NCBI GenBank assembly: GCA_002719335.1
Contig: PBHE01000029.1
Span: 1 to 39,315 of the forward strand
Source of the DNA: Acidimicrobiaceae bacterium
GTDB taxonomy: Bacteria > Actinomycetota > Acidimicrobiia > Acidimicrobiales > Poriferisodalaceae
Direction of reading: 5' to 3'
DNA length: 39,315 nucleotides
This document shows positions 25,030 to 34,043 of this stretch, piece by piece (within the stretch, counting starts at the first letter, position 1; each line of letters opens with the position of its first letter). A program made the translations under genes and the position numbers. The notes beneath the pieces are model-generated. The model made no database searches, was not told the DNA's origin, and worked only from the letters and a program-made list of their open reading frames with translations.

Positions 25030-26301
25030 GTGTCAGAAGAATCGTTCACGATTACAGACAACCGCAGCGGAGAAAGTGTCACAGTCCCCATTGAGGACGG
25101 CACTATCTCGTCGGCGGCTCTTCGCGAGCTTGACAAAGGAATGTGGTTTTACGACCCCGCCTACATGTCAACCGCCAACTGCACCAGTCAAATCACCTAT
25201 ATCGACGGCGCGAACGGCATCCTCCGCTACCGCGGCTATCCCATCGAACAACTTGCCGAGAAGTCCAACTTTCTTGAGGTCTGCTACCTCTTGCTCTATG
25301 GAGAGCTCCCCACCGAAGATCAGGCTGAGGAGTGGGTACACCACATCACTTATCACACCTATGTGCACGAAAACATCACACGATTCATGCAGGGTTTTCG
25401 TTATGACGCCCACCCCATGGGCACCTTGGTTTCGACAATAGCTGCGCTGTCCACTTTCTATCCTGAGGCCAAAGACATTGACGACCCACATAACCGGTTG
25501 ATTCAGACCATTCGACTCATCGCGAAGATGCCAACGATGGCTGCATTTTCCTACAAGAATCGATTGGGGCTGCCATACGAATACCCGGTGAACCACCTGG
25601 GCTACACAGGCAACTTTCTTCGAATGATGTGGAACGTCGCCGATCCTAATTACGAACCAGATCCGGTCCTCACTAAAGCGCTGGACGTGCTACTGATCCT
25701 CCACGCTGATCATGAACAAAATTGTTCAACGACCACCATGCGAACGGTTGGTTCCAGCAACGCTGATCCCTACTCCGCGGTCGCCGCCGCGACATGCGGT
25801 CTTTACGGCCCCCTTCATGGCGGAGCCAACGAGGCTGTTATTCACATGCTCCACGAGATCGGAAGCTTCGATAACGTGGCGGACTATGTCGAAAGAGTGA
25901 AGGCCGGAGAGACCCTGCTCCAAGGCTTTGGTCACCGGGTCTATAAGAGCTATGACCCAAGGGCGACGATCATCAAACAAACCGCCGATCAAGTTTTCTC
26001 GGTAACCGGGATGAACCCTCTCTTAGACATTGCAATGAAACTCGAAGAGGTCGCCTTGAGTGACTCGTACTTCGTTGACCGCAATCTTTACCCGAACGTG
26101 GATTTCTACTCCGGGTTGATCTACGAGGCGATGGGCTTTCCTATGGATATGTTCACAGTCTTGTTCGCTATCGGACGTACTCCGGGATGGCTCGCTCACT
26201 GGCAGGAAATGCTCGACGACCCTGAGCAGAAGATCTACCGGCCGCGTCAGAAGTACACCGGCCCGAACGAGCGCGATTACGTGGCAATCGCGAATCGTTG
26301 A
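25030..26301 (+). CDS. gltA: Citrate synthase (type II)
   Basis: 423 residues. Condenses oxaloacetate and acetyl-CoA at the entry of the TCA cycle. The catalytic triad is visible at H263 (GPLHGGAN), H302 (GFGHRVYK) and D358 (PNVDFYSG), nearly the E. coli numbering 264/305/362. The N-terminal beta domain and LHADHEQNCSTTTMR motif mark the longer hexameric bacterial type. GTG start with AAAGGA 6-7 nt upstream. Preceded by a strongly foldable leader, so regulation at RNA level is possible. The gene stands alone, converging on the quinone oxidoreductase gene 29 nt later. Confidence 0.97.
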   Translation: MSEESFTITDNRSGESVTVPIEDGTISSAALRELDKGMWFYDPAYMSTANCTSQITYIDGANGILRYRGYPIEQLAEKSNFLEVCYLLLYGELPTEDQAEEWVHHITYHTYVHENITRFMQGFRYDAHPMGTLVSTIAALSTFYPEAKDIDDPHNRLIQTIRLIAKMPTMAAFSYKNRLGLPYEYPVNHLGYTGNFLRMMWNVADPNYEPDPVLTKALDVLLILHADHEQNCSTTTMRTVGSSNADPYSAVAAATCGLYGPLHGGANEAVIHMLHEIGSFDNVADYVERVKAGETLLQGFGHRVYKSYDPRATIIKQTADQVFSVTGMNPLLDIAMKLEEVALSDSYFVDRNLYPNVDFYSGLIYEAMGFPMDMFTVLFAIGRTPGWLAHWQEMLDDPEQKIYRPRQKYTGPNERDYVAIANR

Positions 26302-26330
26302 TCAACTCAAGTTGCCAGCTGATAGGCCAT

Positions 26331-27311
26331 CTAGATATCGATAAGAATCTTCCCAACGTTTGCGTTGGTCTCCATGTACGCGTGGGCGGCCGCGATGTCG
26401 GCGAGTTGGTACCTCGAGTCGACAACAGGTTTCAAGGTGCCATCTTCAAATCGCGGCAATAACTGCGCTATGAAACGCTGATTCGCTTCGATTTTTTGTT
26501 CGATCGGTCGAGATCGCAACACCGTTCCAATCAGCGATGCTCGTTTGGGGAGCAAAGCTCCGAGAGTAAACGAAGCGACCGGACCACCCATGGCACCGAC
26601 TTGAATTATCCGTCCTTGCACCTTGAGGCATTGAAGATTCTTGGGCAGATAGTCGCCGCCAATCACATCAAGGACAACGTCAACTCCCTGGCCTTGAGTC
26701 CACAGCTCGATTTCCTCAACGAAATCTTGTTCGGTGTAGTCAACAATCAGGTCCGCGCCGAGTTCTCGACACGGGGCAGCTTTGTTCGTTGAACAGGTGA
26801 CGGCTATCTGGGCCCCGATAGCTTTAGCGATTTGGATTGATGCGGTACCTACCCCGGACCCTCCAGCGTGGACCAACGCCCGTCCGCCAGATGTGAGATC
26901 TCCTTGCGTAACAAGCGCGTCATGGGCGGTCATAAACACTTCGGGGATCGCAGCGGCGTCAGCGAGTTGGATGTGTTTGGGTACCGGTTGAAGCATTCGC
27001 TCATGCGTCACGACTTTTTCAGCCATTGCGCCGCCCGCCACTATGCCCATGACCGCGTCACCGACCGACCACCGTTCTACTTCTGACCCAACAGAGCCGA
27101 TCCGACCCGAGTACTCCAACCCGGGTATCTCATAAAGAGGTTTCGGTCCGGGAGCCGGATACTGACCGGCGCGTTGGAGGAGGTCCGCTCGATTCATTGC
27201 AGACGCCACAACTTCAACCAGAACCTGATCGGGGCCCGGTTCGGGATCGGGTATCTCTTTTACCTCCAAAACGTCGGCATCGCCATATTGAGGGATCACT
27301 ACTGCTCGCAT
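26331..27311 (-). CDS. NAD(P)H quinone oxidoreductase, zinc-free MDR family
   Basis: 326 residues of the medium-chain dehydrogenase/reductase fold. The N-terminal GroES-like part reads MRAVVIPQYGDADVLEV, then MNRADLLQRAGQYP with the PIG3/QOR-type motif. The NADPH site is VHAGGSGVGTASIQIAKAIGA, and no zinc-binding Cys/His cluster is present. The family reduces quinones or enoyl compounds with NADPH. The ATG at 27311 gives the family N-terminus exactly and has TAGCCT 7 nt upstream; the open frame extends 7 codons more. Divergent from the acyl-CoA dehydrogenase gene, with a 5-7-5 inverted repeat between them. Confidence 0.9.
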   Translation of the reverse strand: MRAVVIPQYGDADVLEVKEIPDPEPGPDQVLVEVVASAMNRADLLQRAGQYPAPGPKPLYEIPGLEYSGRIGSVGSEVERWSVGDAVMGIVAGGAMAEKVVTHERMLQPVPKHIQLADAAAIPEVFMTAHDALVTQGDLTSGGRALVHAGGSGVGTASIQIAKAIGAQIAVTCSTNKAAPCRELGADLIVDYTEQDFVEEIELWTQGQGVDVVLDVIGGDYLPKNLQCLKVQGRIIQVGAMGGPVASFTLGALLPKRASLIGTVLRSRPIEQKIEANQRFIAQLLPRFEDGTLKPVVDSRYQLADIAAAHAYMETNANVGKILIDI

Positions 27312-27318
27312 TCGGGTG

Positions 27319-27336
27319 AGGCTACAGGGCATAGCC
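27319..27336 (-). promoter_or_regulatory. -10 hexamer TAGCCT with overlapping inverted repeat
   Basis: On the minus strand TAGCCT (27319-27324) ends 7 nt before the oxidoreductase ATG. GGCTA-CAGGGCA-TAGCC (27320-27336) is a perfect inverted repeat overlapping it, a possible operator in the divergent gap. Confidence 0.4.
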
Positions 27337-27383
27337 GTTGAGAACGGGCGGAAGTTGATGCTCCTCGCTACGCTCGGAAGGCG

Positions 27384-28502
27384 ATGGATTATATCTGGCC
27401 ACCCGAACTTGCCGAACTAGCAGTTGAGGCCGGCCAGTGGGTCGCCGAAGCAACCTCCGATTTGTTCAACACCGATGACGGCTGGCTAGTTGGCTATAGC
27501 GACGAATTCACTCTTAGGTTGGCCGATAAGGGTTGGATCGGCATGACATGGCCCGTCGAAAAGGGCGGAGACGGCCGCCCTGAAGTTGAGCGGTTTGTTG
27601 TCACCGAACAGCTTTTGCTCGGCCGGGCCCCAATGGCGGGATCATTTTTTCCTGATAGACAAATCGGACCGGTGCTCCTCACCTACGGCAACGAGGAGCA
27701 ACAGGAACGTTTCTTGCCTGAAATGAGGCAAGGTCGATCTAGGTGGTGTATCGGGATGTCAGAACCGGACGCAGGATCCGACGTCGCTGCCATAAGCACC
27801 AAAGCCGTCAAGGATGGCGACCGATGGATCGTGAACGGCCAAAAAATTTGGACGAGTGGAGCTCTAACAGCTGACTGGTGTTATTTGATTTGCCGAACAG
27901 ACCTTGATGCTGCACCGCACAAGGGCATGAGCGAGTTCGTTGTAGATATGAGATCCGCCGGAATCGAAATCAAACCGATCAAGGATGCTTCAGGCGACGC
28001 TCATTTCAACGAAGTTTTTTTCAACGACGTCATGGTTCCCGAAGGGAACCTGGTGGGTGAGTTGAATAACAGCTTTGGTCAAACGATGCGTCAACTGGAA
28101 CACGAACGGGGCGGTATCGACCGACTTGCGTCGAATCAACGCCTGTATCTAGACGTGAAAGAGAAGGCCGATGCGGCCGACCCGCTCATTCGGCAACAAA
28201 TGGCTCGCATCGAAACGGGCTACCGGATCGGCCGTGACATGGTGCTGCGCAATGTGTTGCGGCAGACACCCTTTCCCCAGTATTCGGCAGTGACTAAAAC
28301 TTGGTGCACCGAATTGGAACAGGAAGTTGCTAACTTCGTCGGTCTTGTCGCAGGAGCCGAGACGATGCTGGTAAACCGGGTTTCTCGAAACGTCGTATAC
28401 GCGCCCGCGTACACAATCATGGGTGGAACCACTCAAATCCTTCGGAACATCATTGGTGAGAGAATCCTCGGCCTACCCCGAGAGCCGCGTCCAAAGCTGT
28501 GA
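27384..28502 (+). CDS. Acyl-CoA dehydrogenase
   Basis: 372 residues. FAD enzyme that introduces the alpha-beta double bond in acyl-CoA. The FAD and substrate loops are MSEPDAGSDVAAIST and WIVNGQKIWTSGA; the C-terminal helix has GGTTQILRNIIGERILGLPREP. At the place where medium-chain enzymes carry the catalytic Glu the sequence is MGGTTQ (Gly). The Glu in EHERGG (around residue 238) may serve instead, as in isovaleryl-type or mycobacterial FadE enzymes; a partner subunit is another possibility. GGAAGG is close to the ATG. It overlaps the phosphatase gene by 4 nt. Confidence 0.92.
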   Translation: MDYIWPPELAELAVEAGQWVAEATSDLFNTDDGWLVGYSDEFTLRLADKGWIGMTWPVEKGGDGRPEVERFVVTEQLLLGRAPMAGSFFPDRQIGPVLLTYGNEEQQERFLPEMRQGRSRWCIGMSEPDAGSDVAAISTKAVKDGDRWIVNGQKIWTSGALTADWCYLICRTDLDAAPHKGMSEFVVDMRSAGIEIKPIKDASGDAHFNEVFFNDVMVPEGNLVGELNNSFGQTMRQLEHERGGIDRLASNQRLYLDVKEKADAADPLIRQQMARIETGYRIGRDMVLRNVLRQTPFPQYSAVTKTWCTELEQEVANFVGLVAGAETMLVNRVSRNVVYAPAYTIMGGTTQILRNIIGERILGLPREPRPKL

Positions 28503-29269
28503 ATCGCGATACGGCTGTGGTGCCGTTAACAGGGGCTATGAACTGTCGCGACATCGGCGGCTATCCCGTTGCCGACGGCCGTTACGTTCGCACCAACGCT
28601 ATCTTTCGTTCAGATCGTCTCAGTCAGCTAACTGATGATGACCGCGAAGAGTTAGCGACTTACGGAATTCGCACGGTTGTCGATTTCCGTACCTCTGCTG
28701 AGGCCAATCGCGACGTGTCTCGCCTTTGGGCAACGGTCACAACTCATGCTCCGCTACCAATCGGAGACGAAATAGCTCAGCAACAAGAGTTCGTGGACAG
28801 GATCCGTTCGGGAGAGATCACTTCTGTCACGATTGATGACGTCGCAGATAGCTATATCGAAATGCTCTCCGATTCGGGACATCAATTTGCCAACTTTCTT
28901 GAGTTGACCGCAGACCTAGATTGCTGGCCTCTGCTGTTTCATTGCACAGCGGGCAAAGATCGTACCGGCATCGCTGCAGCGTTGATTTTGGAGTTGTGTG
29001 GCGTCGAACGCGGGTTAGTTCTCGATGACTACGAACTGACGAATAGTCTGAGGTCGGAGCGTCGTATTGAGCAACTCAGACAGAGTTTAGAAGCCGCCGG
29101 TGCGGACGTTGAAGCCATTAGGCCAGCACTATCTGCACCGCGAGACGCTATGGCACGGACCCTGGACTACCTCGACAAAACTCACGGTGGGGTTGAAAAA
29201 TTTGTGGTCAACGAACTACACATTGACCCAGATAACGTCACACTTCTTCGCCTGAATCTGCTGGTCTGA
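28499..29269 (+). CDS. Tyrosine-type protein phosphatase (MptpB-like)
   Basis: 256 residues, GTG start overlapping the preceding stop (GTGA). The N-terminal motif LTGAMNCRDIGGYPVADGRYVRTNAIFRSD and the P-loop HCTAGKDRTG with C149 and R155 (C-x5-R) identify the bacterial tyrosine phosphatase / phosphoinositide phosphatase family, which includes mycobacterial PtpB. The Lys and Asp inside the P-loop fit the triple-specificity, lipid-phosphatase-like subgroup. No signal peptide, so cytoplasmic. Coupling to an acyl-CoA dehydrogenase is unexplained; it may simply share the promoter. Confidence 0.88.
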   Translation: MNRDTAVVPLTGAMNCRDIGGYPVADGRYVRTNAIFRSDRLSQLTDDDREELATYGIRTVVDFRTSAEANRDVSRLWATVTTHAPLPIGDEIAQQQEFVDRIRSGEITSVTIDDVADSYIEMLSDSGHQFANFLELTADLDCWPLLFHCTAGKDRTGIAAALILELCGVERGLVLDDYELTNSLRSERRIEQLRQSLEAAGADVEAIRPALSAPRDAMARTLDYLDKTHGGVEKFVVNELHIDPDNVTLLRLNLLV

Positions 29270-29287
29270 GAGCAGTGACGACGCATA

Positions 29288-30562
29288 ATGATGTTTGAAA
29301 ACTCGCGTCAACTGCCTCTTTGGCCGGTGATGGCCAAGCCACAACTTGGCGATGTGACAGCAGCCATAGCGGTCGCTCTTCTCTTGATTCCACAATGTTT
29401 GGCCTACGCCGAGTTGGCGGGGATGCCGGCATATGTTGGCCTATTAGCCGCGTCAATTCCTCCCATTGTCGCCGCTCCATTCGGTTCGTCGCGTTTTCTT
29501 CAGACAGGGCCGACTGCCCTGACGGCGATTGTGACGTTCGGCGCTCTTTCAACCATTGAAAGCCCAGGTACGGCCGAATACGTCGCTCTTGGTGCTTTGC
29601 TGGCGGTCATGCTTGGTTGCTTTCAGATCATCTTTGGGATCGCACGTTTGGGTCGCGTCGCATTTCTGATGACCCCTGCAATAGTCGCCGGTTTCACCAG
29701 CGGAGCTGCATTGTTGATTGCTTCGTCACAGCTACCTTCCGCTCTCGGCTCTGATACCAACGGGCAGGTGATAATTCGCGCTGTTAGAGCTCTTCAAGCT
29801 ATTCAGACTTGGGAGCCATTCGCGATCTTGTTGACGTGTGGCACCGCGGCTCTAGTTCTGTTTGGCCGTCGCCGATTCGGTCGAAGATTCCCTGGTGTTC
29901 TGATAGCAGTTGCCATTGCGGTTGTAATCGGCCGGTCGGGCTCATACCCCTCCACGTTGCTGGGATCCATTCCGAACAATTTGCCCTCGGTCAACCTGGA
30001 TTTGCCTTGGAGTGCGATCGGTTCGGTCTTTCTCAGCGCTCTAGTGATCTCATTCGTTCAATTTGCTGAACCATCTTCGATTGCCCGCGGGTTTGCGGAC
30101 CAAAACGACGAACCCTGGGAGGCGTCCCGCGAACTCTCCGGGCAAGGGATTGCAAATCTAGCTTCAGGCCTTTTCGGTGGGTTCCCAGTCGGGGGCAGCT
30201 TTTCGCGCAGTTCGCTGAACCGTTTATCAGGCGGCGAAACTCGCTGGGTCGGTGTTTTCGTGGGGCTGCTTGTTTTAGCTTTCCTTCCGTTGGTGAGCAT
30301 TTTGGAAACGTTGCCCAAATCGGTGCTTGCGGCCACCGTCATCATCGCAGTGTTGCCGTTGTTTAACTTCAACACATTATTGGAGTTAGCGAAAACGTCA
30401 CGTCGGGATGCATTGTTAGGAATTGGCACGCTCATTTGCACATTGGTCATGGCCCCACGGATCCACTACGCGGTGATGGCTGCTGTCAGCGTGTCCCTAT
30501 CACTGCAGGGCATTGACAAACTTAAGGAACGTCGAACCGCCAGGCGTCACCCTCCGCGATGA
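29288..30562 (+). CDS. SulP-family anion transporter without STAS domain
   Basis: 424 residues, about 10-12 membrane segments. The N-terminal signature is present (DVTAAIAVALLLIPQCLAYAELAGMPAYVGLLAA, then FLQTGPTALTA), as is the second repeat (PVGGSFSRSSLNRLSGG). SulP proteins carry sulfate, bicarbonate or dicarboxylates. The cytoplasmic STAS domain that normally follows the last helix is missing: the protein stops soon after SLQGIDKLKERRT. Its 3' end overlaps the convergent MBL gene by 41 nt, and the natural end seems genuine. Substrate cannot be told; bicarbonate or sulfate are most likely. Confidence 0.88.
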   Translation: MMFENSRQLPLWPVMAKPQLGDVTAAIAVALLLIPQCLAYAELAGMPAYVGLLAASIPPIVAAPFGSSRFLQTGPTALTAIVTFGALSTIESPGTAEYVALGALLAVMLGCFQIIFGIARLGRVAFLMTPAIVAGFTSGAALLIASSQLPSALGSDTNGQVIIRAVRALQAIQTWEPFAILLTCGTAALVLFGRRRFGRRFPGVLIAVAIAVVIGRSGSYPSTLLGSIPNNLPSVNLDLPWSAIGSVFLSALVISFVQFAEPSSIARGFADQNDEPWEASRELSGQGIANLASGLFGGFPVGGSFSRSSLNRLSGGETRWVGVFVGLLVLAFLPLVSILETLPKSVLAATVIIAVLPLFNFNTLLELAKTSRRDALLGIGTLICTLVMAPRIHYAVMAAVSVSLSLQGIDKLKERRTARRHPPR

Positions 30563-31367
30563 TTCGACCCGCAGTGCGACCAGCGAAGTGTGTGCCGATA
30601 ACGAGCCGGCCGTCACTCCAACGTTCATATGCCTCTTTACGTGTCGCTGTGGACATGTCCTGACGCCAATCAGCGCTCGAAGCGAGATCGGGTTTGGCGA
30701 ACTGGACCGGATGATGGGTCATGTCACCGGTGATAAGCGCTGACTGGCCCACCGAGTCGATGGTTACGCTCACATGACCGGGGGTGTGACCCGGAGTCGA
30801 CTCTAAGGCCACTTCACTGGTGAGACGGTGGTCGCTTGTGACAATAGTGGCTATACCGGCGTCGATTATTGGCTGTACTGAATCCTCGAAGACCGGGCCG
30901 TAATGCTGGGGTTCACTTCGCCAATGGTCGAACTCATTTTGAACGAAAAGATATTCAGCGTTGGGGAAAGTCGGCGTCCAGGTGCCCTCTATCAGGCGGG
31001 TGTTCCAACCCACATGGTCCACGTGCAGGTGAGTGCTGATAACCATGTCAACGTCTTCAGGGCTATAGCCCGAACGTTGCACCTCCCCAATGAAATCGGT
31101 TTGCAAATTGTCGAACGGAGGAGCCCCCGGGCGGTGCTTGTCATTACCGCAGCAAGTGTCAACGATGATCGTTAATCCTTCTGACTCCACAATAAGAGCG
31201 TGAATTGATAGCTTCATTCGGCCTTCATCGGTGACAAAGTCGGGTCGGAGCCATGCCAATTCGTCAATGACGTCTTCTGCGCCTGGAAGCAACGCCGAGA
31301 ACGGCCAGTGCTTCTCCATCTCCAACACCTTCGTGACGGATACGTCGCCGACTTGCCACGTCGCCAT
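30522..31367 (-). CDS. MBL-fold metallohydrolase
   Basis: 281 residues. The dinuclear metal motif HxHxDH is at 113-118 (STHLHVDHVGW), with the further ligands in TPGHTPGH and ITGDMTHHP, and GTHFAG near the end. The subgroup resembles AHL-lactonase or glyoxalase-II-like hydrolases, so ester, lactone or thioester hydrolysis is likely; the substrate is unknown. The ATG at 31367 lies right after GGGGGCAGGAG and starts the conserved ATWQVGDVSVTKV segment; the open frame runs 11 codons further with a poor KKKGAG sequence. It is divergent from the PGPGW gene and convergent with the transporter. Confidence 0.88.
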   Translation of the reverse strand: MATWQVGDVSVTKVLEMEKHWPFSALLPGAEDVIDELAWLRPDFVTDEGRMKLSIHALIVESEGLTIIVDTCCGNDKHRPGAPPFDNLQTDFIGEVQRSGYSPEDVDMVISTHLHVDHVGWNTRLIEGTWTPTFPNAEYLFVQNEFDHWRSEPQHYGPVFEDSVQPIIDAGIATIVTSDHRLTSEVALESTPGHTPGHVSVTIDSVGQSALITGDMTHHPVQFAKPDLASSADWRQDMSTATRKEAYERWSDGRLVIGTHFAGRTAGRIIAEGDAWRFDVP

Positions 31368-31475
31368 AGCTCCTGCCCCCTTTTTCTTCGGACCGCCCAC
31401 CTTCTGAGCACTCCGCGCGCCAGACTAGACCGACGCAACGTGTGTTAACGGTCCTTGAACGGAAGGGAGACTTGG

Positions 31476-31847
31476 GTGAGTGAAGAAAAGAACCGTTTCG
31501 AAGAAGCAGCCATTGAGGCCGAGTTCGAAACCGGATATCGGGAAGAAACGCGAGAAGAAGCTCGCCGCGGCGTCGTCACACGTTTGTTTCGCATGGCTTC
31601 AGGAACCTTCCTAACAATTCTTGGCGTCATTTTGATGCCATTACCGGGGCCGGGTCTGTTGGTTGTGGCTATTGGGCTGGGAATTCTCAGCAGAGACGTC
31701 GCCTGGGCGGATCGTCTTCTTCAGCTAGTTCGGCGACAGTTACCTACCGACAGCGACGGTCGTTTACCGAGGTCCAGCATCGCCACCATGGTCGTACTGG
31801 CGTTAGCCGGGATTGCATTTTCGGCTTGGCTGACTTTCCTGCGTTAA
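31476..31847 (+). CDS. PGPGW-family small membrane protein
   Basis: 123 residues. A charged N-terminal helix (residues 1-35, EEKNRFEEAAIEAEF) is followed by a hydrophobic region with the motif LMPLPGPGLLVVAIGLGILSR, then a basic stretch and a final membrane helix. This is the PGPGW (TIGR02611-like) family of actinobacterial membrane proteins, whose function is unknown. The GTG at 31476 is chosen: GGAAGGGAG lies 6-7 nt upstream, whereas the TTG at 31455 has none. It is a single gene converging on fumarase. Confidence 0.82.
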   Translation: MSEEKNRFEEAAIEAEFETGYREETREEARRGVVTRLFRMASGTFLTILGVILMPLPGPGLLVVAIGLGILSRDVAWADRLLQLVRRQLPTDSDGRLPRSSIATMVVLALAGIAFSAWLTFLR

Positions 31848-31881
31848 CCGCGGATTCAGTCGCTAGCAGTTTCAGGGACGA

Positions 31882-33513
31882 TTAATTGATGGAAACCGGG
31901 GTGGAAACTTCAGTAAAGAAGTCGTTGCCCTTGTCATCGACAACCACAAACGCAGGAAAGTTCTCTACCTCGATCTTCCAGACCGCTTCCATACCAAGTT
32001 CGGGATATTCAAGGACTTCCACCTTACGTATCGAATCTTTCGCAAGCCTCGCCGCTGGTCCTCCGACTGATCCCAGATAGAAGCCACCGTGAGTTCGGCA
32101 AGCTTCGGTCACCTGCGCAGATCTATTACCTTTCGCCAGCATCACCAAACTGCCGCCCGCTGCTTGGAACGGCTCGACGTAGCTGTCCATTCGCCCAGCG
32201 GTAGTGGGCCCAAACGACCCCGACGCATACCCCTCAGGGGTCTTTGCGGGACCTGCGTAGTAGACCGGAAATTCCCTCATGTACTCGGGCATTGCCTCAC
32301 CCGCATCCAGACGTTCCTGAATCTTCGCATGGGCGATATCGCGGGCCACGACCAGTGTTCCGCTTAGAGACAGACGGGTTTTTACGGGAAATTTCGAAAG
32401 TTCAGCTCGAATTTCGCTCATCGGCCGATTCAAATCGATGGCAACAACTCCGTCGGAGAGATCGACATCTAGGGTTTCCGGCAAGTATTTAGCGGGGTCC
32501 TCTTCAAGTTGTTCGAGAAAAATCCCATCGGCGGTGATTTTGGCGAGCGCTTGACGATCAGCCGAGCACGACACGGCTATTGCGACCGGACAACTTGCAG
32601 CGTGCCGGGGCAACCTCACAACTCGCACGTCATGACAGAAGTATTTGCCTCCGAACTGAGCACCAATTCCAAACTGACGCGTTAATTCAAGGATTCGTTG
32701 TTCCCATTCCAAATCTCGGAAGCCGTGACCTGTTTGACTACCTGAAACAGGCAACGTGTCTAAGTACTTTGCTGAGGCGTACTTGGCTGCCTTTAACGCA
32801 TGCTCAGCTGACGTTCCGCCGATGACGACCGCTAGGTGATACGGGGGACACGCCTCAGTGCCCAAAGTTCTCAACTTCTCATCAAGAAAGTTGATCAGAT
32901 TCGTAGGGTTGAGAAGAGCCTTTGTTTCCTGAAACAAGAAACTCTTATTAGCGGAGCCACCGCCTTTCGCCATAAACACAAGCTTGTATTCGTCGCCTGG
33001 TGCCGAATAAATCTCGATCTGCGCCGGCAAGTTATTACCGGTGTTTTGCTCGTCGAACATTGTTAGCGGCGCTAACTGTGAATAGCGAAGGTTCGACGTC
33101 TGGTACGTGTCGAACACACCGCGGCTGAGCACTTCCGCGTCGTCGACGTCAGTAACGACCCGCTCGCCTTTCGTCCCCCAGATGATCGCTGTTCCCGTAT
33201 CTTGACAACCAGGTAAAACGCCGCCAGCCGCAATATTGGCGTTTTTCAACAACTCGACCGCCACGAAACGGTCGTTGGCAGAAGCTTCCGGGTCCTCAAG
33301 GATTTCTGCTAGTTGAGCGAGGTGACCGGGTCGCAACAAATGGGCTATGTCCCGCATAGCCTCGGCGGTCAGCAAACGCAGACCCTCCGGTTCGACTTTA
33401 AGGAATCGCCGCCCTCCGGCCTCAAAAGTCGACACATACTCGTCGGTGATTTTGCGATAGACGACGTCGCTAGGACCAGTGGGAAGCAGATCGCTGTAGA
33501 GGAACTCCGGCAC
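31882..33513 (-). CDS. Fumarate hydratase, class I (iron-sulfur)
   Basis: 543 residues. Catalyses fumarate to malate with an oxygen-sensitive [4Fe-4S] cluster. The cluster cysteines C103 (PGCQDTGTA), C222 (ACPPYH) and C316 (SCSADRQ) lie within two residues of C105, C224 and C318 in E. coli FumA. The C-terminal beta subunit is fused in the same chain (from about 340; PGAKTP-type [23 protein letters not shown]). The GTG at 33513 has TAAGTT 7 nt upstream and no ribosome-binding site. Many actinobacteria use class II FumC, so this form is worth noting but not unique. Confidence 0.95.
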   Translation of the reverse strand: MPEFLYSDLLPTGPSDVVYRKITDEYVSTFEAGGRRFLKVEPEGLRLLTAEAMRDIAHLLRPGHLAQLAEILEDPEASANDRFVAVELLKNANIAAGGVLPGCQDTGTAIIWGTKGERVVTDVDDAEVLSRGVFDTYQTSNLRYSQLAPLTMFDEQNTGNNLPAQIEIYSAPGDEYKLVFMAKGGGSANKSFLFQETKALLNPTNLINFLDEKLRTLGTEACPPYHLAVVIGGTSAEHALKAAKYASAKYLDTLPVSGSQTGHGFRDLEWEQRILELTRQFGIGAQFGGKYFCHDVRVVRLPRHAASCPVAIAVSCSADRQALAKITADGIFLEQLEEDPAKYLPETLDVDLSDGVVAIDLNRPMSEIRAELSKFPVKTRLSLSGTLVVARDIAHAKIQERLDAGEAMPEYMREFPVYYAGPAKTPEGYASGSFGPTTAGRMDSYVEPFQAAGGSLVMLAKGNRSAQVTEACRTHGGFYLGSVGGPAARLAKDSIRKVEVLEYPELGMEAVWKIEVENFPAFVVVDDKGNDFFTEVSTPVSIN

Positions 33514-33520
33514 CCCACCA

Positions 33521-33526
33521 AACTTA
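33521..33526 (-). promoter_or_regulatory. -10 hexamer TAAGTT for fumarase (leaderless)
   Basis: On the minus strand TAAGTT ends 7 nt before the GTG at 33513, with the usual spacing seen elsewhere in this window. Confidence 0.45.
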
Positions 33527-33575
33527 CTGTCTTTAGCCAGCTACTACGAGAGCCAGTTCGACCTGATCACCCAAA

Positions 33576-33944
33576 TCATCCACTTGTACCATGGCTAATC
33601 ACAGGGGGGCCGTAGCGATTTTTTTCTGTCTGCCCTCGCTGACACATGAAAAACAGAATGACGAACACAAGTGGAGTGGGAACTAATCCGAGTGGCAGCC
33701 ACCAGCTACTCCGGCTCGTGTCGTGCAGCCGGCGAACCGTTATCGAAAGGTTAGGGATCGCTACCGCAAGCAAATAAAGGAGGCTTAGGTTGCTAACAGG
33801 TCCACCGATATTGCCGAGCAGCCAAAAGACACCTGCGATGATCGTGTTCGCAATGGTGAACCACCAATATTCGGCTCGACCGGCTCGCCCGTTGAATTCC
33901 GCGTACTTCAGCAATCCACCGATGTAGTGCTCGACCAGCCGCAT
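33576..33944 (-). CDS. DUF805 membrane protein
   Basis: 122 residues with three or four hydrophobic segments. The DUF805 marks are KYAEFNGRAGRAEYWWF near the N-terminus, VRRLHDTSRSSWW in the middle and KNRYGP near the end. The family is widespread and uncharacterised. The ATG at 33944 starts at the usual family distance before the GRAGRAEYWWF motif and has TACGGT 6 nt upstream, so it is preferred over an ATG at 33995. It is upstream of fumarase on the same strand with a 62-nt gap; no functional link is evident. Confidence 0.82.
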   Translation of the reverse strand: MRLVEHYIGGLLKYAEFNGRAGRAEYWWFTIANTIIAGVFWLLGNIGGPVSNLSLLYLLAVAIPNLSITVRRLHDTSRSSWWLPLGLVPTPLVFVILFFMCQRGQTEKNRYGPPVISHGTSG

Positions 33945-33950
33945 ACTCGG

Positions 33951-33956
33951 ACCGTA
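33951..33956 (-). promoter_or_regulatory. -10 hexamer TACGGT for the DUF805 gene
   Basis: On the minus strand TACGGT ends 6 nt before the ATG at 33944, giving independent support for that internal ATG as the start. Confidence 0.5.
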
Positions 33957-34043
33957 CAGCACCATGCCTAACTCGACCTTCACGTTGCTCAACATGGTGT
34001 ACTTGAGGAGTCAATAAATCCGGCGGCTCGCTTGGGGGAAACG

